The notes beneath the pieces were generated by a model, which saw nothing but the letters and a program-made list of their open reading frames with translations, did no database searches and was not told where the DNA came from. Of a DNA stretch of 64,000 nt, positions 58,904 through 64,000 are shown piece by piece. The number at the start of each line of letters is the position of its first letter. Position 1 is the stretch's first letter. Both the position numbers and the translations under genes were made by a program. Source of the DNA: Modestobacter lapidis (GTDB taxonomy: Bacteria; Actinomycetota; Actinomycetes; Mycobacteriales; Geodermatophilaceae); contig JABAKE010000002.1 in assembly GCA_019779905.1 (NCBI GenBank), positions 310,001-374,000 of the forward strand. Direction: 5' to 3'.

Positions 58904-59623
58904 GTGAAGCTCCTCCGGCCGCCGGCCCTCCTGGTCTCGGCCGTCCTGCTGGCCGGGTGCTCGGCCGGGGACGCCGGCCGCCCCCCGACCTCGACGGAGG
59001 CCGGCGCGCCACCGTCCAGCAGCGCCGCCGCGACCTCGGTGGAGCCGGGCCCGGCCGCCGACGAAGCGGCCGCCGCGGCCGCGGCCGACCCGGCCACGGC
59101 GCGGACGGCCCAAGAGGCCGCGCTGGCCAGCGCCCTGCGCGCCGCCGACCTGCCGGCGGGCTGGTCGGTGCAGGCGAACCCGGTGCCCGACGGTGACCTC
59201 GCCGACGCCCCGAGCCTGGCCGGGATCTGCTCGGGCAGCGTGCCCAGCGAGGCACGGCGGACGGCGAAGTTCCCGGTCACCGGCCTGGATGCCGCCGGCA
59301 CCGCGGTGCTGGCCAGCGAGGCGATCTCCTACGAGACCGCGGCCGACGCCGAGCGAGCGCTGTCCGAGCTCGGGGCCGCCTTCGCGACCTGCCCGCCGGA
59401 GGACTACACGTTCCTGCCGGGCCCACCCACGGCGGGTCTCCTGCCGGACTCGCTGGCAATCCGGTACGAACTGTCCAACGGCGTCGGTCAGGTCGTTCTC
59501 GCGCAGGTGCGTGGCGCAGTGCTGTCCATCGTCATCGGCGAGGAGCCGGACACCACCCTGGCAGCCGCGCAGCGCATCGCCGACCGGATGGCCCGGCTGC
59601 CGGCCGCGGTCATCGGCGCCTGA
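58904..59623 (+). CDS. lipoprotein of sensor-domain type
   Basis: 239 residues from a GTG: signal peptide with lipobox VLLAGCSAG (Cys17), a Ser/Ala/Pro linker to about 70, then a globular domain beginning LASALRAADLPAGWSVQ, which resembles PknH-like extracellular sensor domains. TACCGT at 58891-58896 ends seven bases before the GTG, the geometry of a leaderless promoter. The longer frame from 58760 would hide the signal peptide. Confidence 0.78.
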   Translation: MKLLRPPALLVSAVLLAGCSAGDAGRPPTSTEAGAPPSSSAAATSVEPGPAADEAAAAAAADPATARTAQEAALASALRAADLPAGWSVQANPVPDGDLADAPSLAGICSGSVPSEARRTAKFPVTGLDAAGTAVLASEAISYETAADAERALSELGAAFATCPPEDYTFLPGPPTAGLLPDSLAIRYELSNGVGQVVLAQVRGAVLSIVIGEEPDTTLAAAQRIADRMARLPAAVIGA

Positions 59624-59653
59624 GCCGTTGCCCGACACGAGGAGGACGACCCG

Positions 59654-60106
59654 GTGAGCCAGCCCGAGGACGACTTCTACCGCGGCGACCCGCCGGCGGG
59701 CTCGACGGCGGCGGGGCAGGGACAGCCGGCGCCATCGGCACCGGGGCCGCCCGGCTACGGCCCACCACCCGGCTACGGCCCGCCACCCGGCTACGGCCCA
59801 CCGCCCGGCTACGGCCCACCGCCCGGCTACGGCCCACCGCCCGGTTACGGCGGCGCACCACAGTGGCGGCGGCCGACCAACACCCTGGCGATCCTGGCGC
59901 TGGTCATGGCCTTCGTGTTCGCCCCCGCCGGTCTGGTGCTCGGTGTCGTCGCCCGCCGGCAGATCCGCGAGACCGGCGAGGAGGGCGACGGCCTGGCGCT
60001 GGCCGGGATCATCATCGGCGGCATCGCCACCGCGCTCTTCGCCGCGGTGATCGTCCTCTGGGTGGTCGCCTTCGCCACCCTCGCGTCCGGCAGCTTCGCC
60101 CCCTGA
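59654..60106 (+). CDS. DUF4190 membrane protein with GYGPPP repeats
   Basis: 150 residues. Residues 30-66 are six tandem PPGYG-type repeats, encoded by near-identical 18-base units at 59750-59850, followed by the DUF4190 pair of membrane helices: TLAILALVMAFVFAPAGLVL then GLALAGIIIGGIATALFAAV. GTG start with AGGAGG upstream, 30 bases after the lipoprotein gene. Function of the family unknown; the Pro/Gly/Tyr tail is cytoplasmic. Confidence 0.85.
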   Translation: MSQPEDDFYRGDPPAGSTAAGQGQPAPSAPGPPGYGPPPGYGPPPGYGPPPGYGPPPGYGPPPGYGGAPQWRRPTNTLAILALVMAFVFAPAGLVLGVVARRQIRETGEEGDGLALAGIIIGGIATALFAAVIVLWVVAFATLASGSFAP

Positions 60107-60133
60107 CGACGGACCCCCGTGCCGGGTGCCTGA

Positions 60134-61084
60134 CTACGCGGGTGGGGTGAAGGTGGAGGTGCGCGGGAGCCCGGCGGCCCGGCCCTTGCCGGCGATGACC
60201 AGGGCCATCTTGCGGCTGGCCTCGTCGATCATCTCGTCGCCGAGCATCGCCGAGCCCTTCTGCCCGCCGGCCTCCGACGTCGCCCAGTCGTAGGCATCGA
60301 GGATGAGCTCCGCGTGGTCGTAGTCCTCCTGGGAGGGGGCGTAGATCGCGTTGGCCGCGTCGATCTGGTCCGGGTGGAGCACCCACTTGCCGTCGAACCC
60401 GAGCATCGCCGAGCGCCGGGCGGCCTCCTCGAAGGCCGGCACGTCCCGCACCTGCAGGAACGGGCCGTCGATGGCCTGCACGCCGCTGGCGCGGGCGGCC
60501 ATCAGGATCTGCATGAGGATGTAGTGGTACGGGTCGCCCGGGTAGTCGGGGTGCAGCGCGCCCACGGTCAGCGACTTCATGTTGATGCTGGCCATGAAGT
60601 CGGCCGGGCCGTAGATGATCGTCTCGATCCGCGGGCTGGCGACGGCGATCGAGTTGACGTTGACCAGGCCCTGCGCCGTCTCGATCTGCACCTCGATGCC
60701 GATCCGGCCGACCTCCAGGCCGTTGGCCTTCTCGACCTGGGTGAGTAGCAGGTCCAGCGCCTGCACCTGCGCGGCGTCGGCGACCTTGGGCAGCATGAGG
60801 CAGTCGAGCTCCGCGCCGGCGCCGCCCACCACCTCGACGACGTCGGTGAACGTCCACTCCGTGGTCCAGTCGTTGACCCGGACCGCACGGATCGTGTCGC
60901 CCCAGCCGCCTTCGTTCAGCGCCGCCACGATGTTCCTGCGGGCCCCGGGCTTGGCCAGCGGGGCGCAGGCGTCCTCCAGGTCGAGGAACACCTGGTCGGC
61001 GGGCAGCCCCTTGGCCTTCTCCAGGAAGCGGGGGTTGCTGCCGGGGACCGCCAGGTTGGAACGACGGGATCGCAGCTGGGCCAC
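60134..61084 (-). CDS. HpcH/HpaI-type CoA ester lyase (malyl-CoA lyase-like)
   Basis: 316 residues of the CitE/malyl-CoA lyase group: RRSNLAVPGSNPRFLEKAKG, DQVFLDLEDACAP, VRVNDW, EVQIETAQGLVNV (catalytic/Mg Glu) and YGPADFMASI (Mg Asp), ending with GFDGKWVLHPDQI. It should cleave malyl-, methylmalyl- or citramalyl-CoA. The set of residues matches the L-malyl-CoA/beta-methylmalyl-CoA lyases of actinobacteria; the precise ester is not decided. Confidence 0.9.
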   Translation of the reverse strand: MAQLRSRRSNLAVPGSNPRFLEKAKGLPADQVFLDLEDACAPLAKPGARRNIVAALNEGGWGDTIRAVRVNDWTTEWTFTDVVEVVGGAGAELDCLMLPKVADAAQVQALDLLLTQVEKANGLEVGRIGIEVQIETAQGLVNVNSIAVASPRIETIIYGPADFMASINMKSLTVGALHPDYPGDPYHYILMQILMAARASGVQAIDGPFLQVRDVPAFEEAARRSAMLGFDGKWVLHPDQIDAANAIYAPSQEDYDHAELILDAYDWATSEAGGQKGSAMLGDEMIDEASRKMALVIAGKGRAAGLPRTSTFTPPA

Positions 61085-61132
61085 GGTGCCTCCGCTGGGT
61101 GGTGGGTCGGCTGTGAGGAGAGGGTAGCGACG

Positions 61133-62062
61133 TCAGGTGATGGGTTCGGTCACCGTCGGCGAGCTGCTGCCCCGGATCACCAGGGCCACCCCGAGGACGA
61201 CGGCGATCATCCCGGGCAGCGCCAGCAGCGGCGGCACCTGCTGCAGCAGCACCAGCGCCACCAGGAGCGCGCCGGGGACCTCGAGCAGGATCGCCAGCCC
61301 GACCACGGTGGGGCCGACGGTGGAGAGCACCAGGTTGAGCAGGGTGTGCCCGAGCAGCTGCGCGCAGCCGGTGATCGCCGCGATCAGCCACCAGTCGCGG
61401 GCGCTGAACCCGGTGAGCGGCACGCCCACCACCGCGGCGGCCACCGCGATCGCCACCGCGCAGGTGGCGTAGCAGACCACCGCGTAGGCCGAGGTGGTCA
61501 GCCGCTCGCGGGCCCGGGCGCCGGCCAGCATGTAGCCGGCGGCGCAGATGGCGCCCAGCAGGGCGAGTCCGTCGCCGGCCAGCGCCCGCCACGACACGGT
61601 GACGTCGACGCCGGCGATCATCGCCGCGCCGAGCACGGCCAGGACCAGCCCGCCCCAGACCGTGCCGGGCAACCGGACGCCGGCGAACCGGGCCGCCAGC
61701 GCGGTCCAGATGGGGGTGGTGGTGACCAGCGCGGTCGAGGCGGCGACCGTCGTCATCGACAGGCTGGGCAGCCAGGCGGCGAAGTGCGCGGCGAGGAACA
61801 GTCCGGCGACCACCGAGCTGGCCAGGTGCCGGGGCCGCAGCCCGGTCAGCGTGGCCCGCTCGCGCAGCAGGACGACGGGCAGCAGCAGCACCGCGCCGGC
61901 GGCGTTGCGCCAGAACGCCAGCGCCAGCACCGACGTCGCGACCAGCGCGGTCAGCGGCCCGGAGAACGACACCCCGGCGATGGCCACCGCCATGATCCCG
62001 ACGTCCCGGCCGCCGGGCCGGGTCACTGCCCACGCGGGCGCCGCAGGTGCGGCCGTGCTCAT
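61133..62062 (-). CDS. EamA/DMT-superfamily transporter
   Basis: 309 residues with ten membrane helices in two EamA repeats (AAHFAAWLPSLSMTTVAAST with TTTPIWTAL; second repeat with LGHTLLNLVLSTVGPTVVGL). ATG at 62062 overlaps the PhzF gene by four bases. Such permeases export small metabolites. The pairing with PhzF is conserved only loosely, so no substrate is inferred. Confidence 0.9.
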   Translation of the reverse strand: MSTAAPAAPAWAVTRPGGRDVGIMAVAIAGVSFSGPLTALVATSVLALAFWRNAAGAVLLLPVVLLRERATLTGLRPRHLASSVVAGLFLAAHFAAWLPSLSMTTVAASTALVTTTPIWTALAARFAGVRLPGTVWGGLVLAVLGAAMIAGVDVTVSWRALAGDGLALLGAICAAGYMLAGARARERLTTSAYAVVCYATCAVAIAVAAAVVGVPLTGFSARDWWLIAAITGCAQLLGHTLLNLVLSTVGPTVVGLAILLEVPGALLVALVLLQQVPPLLALPGMIAVVLGVALVIRGSSSPTVTEPIT

Positions 62063-62970
62063 CCCGGGACCGCGATCGTCCCCACGGCGACCGGGAGCAC
62101 CCGGCCGCTGACCGTCGCGGCGGTGGCCACCCCGGCGGCCACGGTCACCGAGCAGGCGAGCACCGAGGGGCGGCCCATCGCCTCGCCCTGGTGGACCGTG
62201 TACTCCGTCGTCCCGTCGGCGGCGACCAGGCCGGTGGCGGCCAGCCACACCCCGGTGCCCAGCGCGGCCGAGCCGGTGGCCGGGTCCTCGCCCCAGCGCA
62301 GGTCGGCGGCGAAGACGCGGGCCCGCACGGTGCGGGAGGCGGCGTCCCAGGACAGCACCGACACGCCCTCCCCCACGCCCAGCCGGTTCAGGGCGGCGCG
62401 GTCCGGCCGGGCCCGGTCCACCGCGTCGGGGTGGACGGCGAGGTGGGCGAACGGCAGCCCGCAGCCGGCGACGAGCACCGGCACCCCGGCCAGGTCCGCG
62501 ACGGCCAGCCCGAAGGCGGTGGCCAGATCGGCGGGGTCGGGACCGGGCTCGACCGTGGCCGGACCGCCGCCGAGGGTGGCGCCGCCGTCGTCCACGGTCA
62601 GGTCGACGACGCCGACGCCGCACTCCTGCCGGAGCCGGCCGGCGGGCAGCCGACCGGCGCGGACCAGGGTGTGCGCCGCTCCGACGCTGGGGTGCCCGGC
62701 GAAGGGCAGCTCGGCGAACGGCGTGAAGATCCGGACCCGGTAGTCAGCGGTCGGATCGGTCGGGGCGCAGAGGAACGACGTCTCCGAGAGGTGGAACTCG
62801 AAGGCGAGCGCCTGGCACTGCCCGGTGGTCAGGAAGTCGGCGTCGAAGACGACGGCGAGGGGATTGCCGGCGAACGGTCGCGGCGCGAACACGTCCACGA
62901 CCTCGTAGGAGAGCCGGTCGGCTGCGGAGGACGCCACGGCGGCGACGGTAGCCGCAGCGCGCACCGCCAC
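62059..62970 (-). CDS. PhzF-family isomerase
   Basis: 303 residues with the duplicated PhzF/diaminopimelate-epimerase-like fold: VFAPRPFAGNPLAVV, catalytic Glu63 in LSETSFL, RIFTPFAELPFAGHPSVGAA, and second-half EDPATGSAALG followed by QGEAMGRPS. Members isomerise trans-2,3-dihydro-3-hydroxyanthranilate or unknown metabolites; no phenazine genes are nearby. The first 20 residues look like extension, and a later start is possible. Confidence 0.92.
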   Translation of the reverse strand: MAVRAAATVAAVASSAADRLSYEVVDVFAPRPFAGNPLAVVFDADFLTTGQCQALAFEFHLSETSFLCAPTDPTADYRVRIFTPFAELPFAGHPSVGAAHTLVRAGRLPAGRLRQECGVGVVDLTVDDGGATLGGGPATVEPGPDPADLATAFGLAVADLAGVPVLVAGCGLPFAHLAVHPDAVDRARPDRAALNRLGVGEGVSVLSWDAASRTVRARVFAADLRWGEDPATGSAALGTGVWLAATGLVAADGTTEYTVHQGEAMGRPSVLACSVTVAAGVATAATVSGRVLPVAVGTIAVPG

Positions 62971-62999
62971 GGGAACCGGACGGGACAGCGATCCTGCCG

Positions 63000-63032
63000 G
63001 TAGCGCTGTTTCAGCGCTTGCAGCGCTACACT
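63000..63032 (+). promoter_or_regulatory. VapBC promoter with triple AGCGCT operator
   Basis: AGCGCT occurs at 63002-63007, 63013-63018 and 63022-63027. GTAGCGCTG/CAGCGCTAC (63000-63008 and 63021-63029) is a 9-bp dyad. The -10-like TACACT (63027-63032) overlaps it and ends six bases before the antitoxin GTG, suggesting a leaderless, self-repressed transcript. Confidence 0.6.
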
Positions 63033-63038
63033 GAATGC

Positions 63039-63281
63039 GTGGCCACTGTCCAGATCCGCGGAGTTCCCGACGATGTCCACCGGATCCTCCGCCGGCGGGC
63101 CGCTGGAGCCGGGTTGAGCCTGCAGGAGTTCCTGCTCGCTGAGGTCGTCGACGGTGCCCGTTCGCCGGCGCCGGCAGAACTGGTGGCCGAGATCGATCAG
63201 CAGCTCGCCCGGGGTGCCGGCCACGGTTTCAGCTCGGTGGCCTCCGCGGAGTTCGTCCGCGCCGACCGCGACCAGCGGTGA
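63039..63281 (+). CDS. vapB: VapB/FitA-type antitoxin
   Basis: 80 residues starting at a GTG (VATVQIRGVPDDVHRILRRR). The strand plus two helices (AAGAGLSLQEFLLAEVVD) form a FitA-like ribbon-helix-helix DNA-binding domain; the C-terminus (SSVASAEFVRADRDQR) should wrap the toxin active site. Overlaps the toxin gene by four bases. It likely represses its own operon through the AGCGCT array just upstream. Confidence 0.88.
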   Translation: MATVQIRGVPDDVHRILRRRAAGAGLSLQEFLLAEVVDGARSPAPAELVAEIDQQLARGAGHGFSSVASAEFVRADRDQR

Positions 63282-63691
63282 GAGTTCTCGACGCGTCGGT
63301 GGTCACGGACGCCGTGGCCGTCTCCGGGATCGACGGCGAGCAGGCCCGCCGCCTGCTCGCCGCTGAGTCCTGGCTGCACGCCCCGGCGATGCTGACCGTC
63401 GAGGTGACGTCTGCCCTGCGCGCGATGGCGATCCGCGGTTTCCTCGACCAGGCGGACGCGCTGGAAGCTGCGAGTCGGGTCGCCCGGGTCCGCACCCGCC
63501 GCTACCCCTTTGAGCCGTTCCTCCCGCGGGCGTGGGAAATGAGAGACAACGTGACGCCCTACGACGCCTGGTACGTGGCGCTCGCCGAGGCGCTGGGCAC
63601 CACGCTGGTCACCAGCGACGCCCGGCTGCGCCGCGCCGACGGCCCCCGCTGCCCGATCCTCAGCCCGGCGGAGGCACTGGCGGCGGGCTGA
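63278..63691 (+). CDS. vapC: VapC-type PIN-domain toxin
   Basis: 137 residues with the PIN acidic residues visible: Asp in RVLDASVVTDAV, Glu in LTVEVTSALR, Asp in TPYDAWYVALAE and Asp in LVTSDARL. VapC toxins are Mg-dependent RNases that cut tRNA or rRNA. Complete and paired with its antitoxin, so likely active. Confidence 0.92.
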   Translation: MRVLDASVVTDAVAVSGIDGEQARRLLAAESWLHAPAMLTVEVTSALRAMAIRGFLDQADALEAASRVARVRTRRYPFEPFLPRAWEMRDNVTPYDAWYVALAEALGTTLVTSDARLRRADGPRCPILSPAEALAAG

Positions 63692-63741
63692 CCAGCGCGG
63701 TCGACCGGATCACCCGACCGGCGGCGGTAGCCTTCCCAGTC

Positions 63742-64000
63742 GTGACGACGGTGACGAGGGCGTACGTCTCGCGGATCGCGGGGCTCCCCGTCTTCGACCC
63801 CAACGGCGACCGGGTCGGCAAGGTGCGCGACGTCGTCGTGGCGCTGCGGGTGGGCACCGCACCGCCCCGCGCCCTGGGCATGATCATCGAGGTCGTCGCC
63901 CGCCGCCGGATCTTCTGCCCCATCGGCCGGGTCACCGGGATGGACGCCAGCTCCGTGGTGCTGTCCTCGGGCACGCTCAACCTCAAGCGCTTCGAGCAGC
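63742..64000 (+). CDS. PRC-barrel/MgtE-N-like protein, 3' partial
   Basis: Runs off the window after 86 codons. Visible part: AYVSRIAGLPVFDPNGDRVG, KVRDVVVALRVG, LGMIIEVVARRRIFCPIGRV, then SGTLNLKRFEQ. This matches the N-terminal PRC-barrel region of actinobacterial proteins that continue into MgtE-N and CBS domains and are thought to act in magnesium handling. TAGCCT at 63728-63733 lies eight bases before the GTG, so the transcript may be leaderless. Confidence 0.72.
   Translation, partial: MTTVTRAYVSRIAGLPVFDPNGDRVGKVRDVVVALRVGTAPPRALGMIIEVVARRRIFCPIGRVTGMDASSVVLSSGTLNLKRFEQ

Noticed and set aside
61133-62623. Longer 496-codon version of the EamA transporter
   Set aside because: The extra 187 residues are Arg/Gly-rich and overlap the PhzF gene; the ATG at 62062 fits the family.

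Overview
The window is GC-rich actinobacterial chromosome. The core cluster prfB-ftsE-ftsX-smpB with ssrA nearby, a tmRNA tag close to the mycobacterial one, GTG starts, apparently leaderless promoters, WhiB and SCO6745-type proteins and a Tad pilus locus all fit. The overall flavour suggests Geodermatophilaceae (Blastococcus, Geodermatophilus or Modestobacter type). That placement is inference from gene content, not a database match.

Layout. 1-3.2 kb: end of a glucosylglycerate-hydrolase-like enzyme, a SodC-like lipoprotein that has lost copper ligands, and an aldo/keto reductase. 3.3-14.3 kb (mostly minus strand): NSS transporter with its MetS-type small subunit, ssrA, corA, an SCO6745-family protein, a double-GNAT protein, an amidohydrolase, a quinone-oxidoreductase-like enzyme, smpB, ftsX, ftsE and prfB. 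14.3-17.1 kb: small proteins and a PAS-GGDEF-EAL cyclic-di-GMP enzyme. 17.2-25.5 kb: an aromatic-catabolism cluster, with an FAD synthetase lacking the kinase signature, an HpaB-type FADH2 monooxygenase, an NTF2-like protein, a 1010-residue NTPase/BTAD regulator and, divergently, maleylacetate reductase plus a flavin reductase fused to a GntR/FCD regulator.

25.6-46.5 kb: a Tad pilus locus (minus strand: tadA, tadB, tadC, pilin-like gene, two TadE-like genes) whose tadC is split by a 16.6-kb integrated element. The tadC 5' part ends near 43480 and its last 29 codons resume near 26876. The element carries a serine integrase next to the right junction, an early operon with small zinc and HTH proteins, a replication-protein candidate with iterons inside its own gene, an excisionase-like protein, a terminase-small-subunit-like protein and a 1220-residue tape measure with a peptidase-like C-terminus. 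Its left arm has a tyrosine recombinase, an HTH repressor candidate, a WhiB-like regulator, small membrane proteins and a lipoprotein. I see no large terminase, portal, capsid protease, major capsid or other tail gene. It is therefore either a phage satellite or a deletion-reduced prophage, and it is the most interesting object in the window.

46.8-51.6 kb: a CslA-GlxA-CslZ cluster (cellulose-synthase-like transferase, copper-radical oxidase, GH6 hydrolase) for a surface glycan. 51.6-52.6 kb is gene-poor with a folded cslA leader. 52.6-64 kb: NlpC/P60 endopeptidase, a ThDP enzyme, an AlkD-like protein, an oxidoreductase, lipoprotein and membrane proteins, a CoA-ester lyase, an EamA exporter, a PhzF protein, a VapBC module and the start of a PRC-barrel/MgtE-N-like protein.
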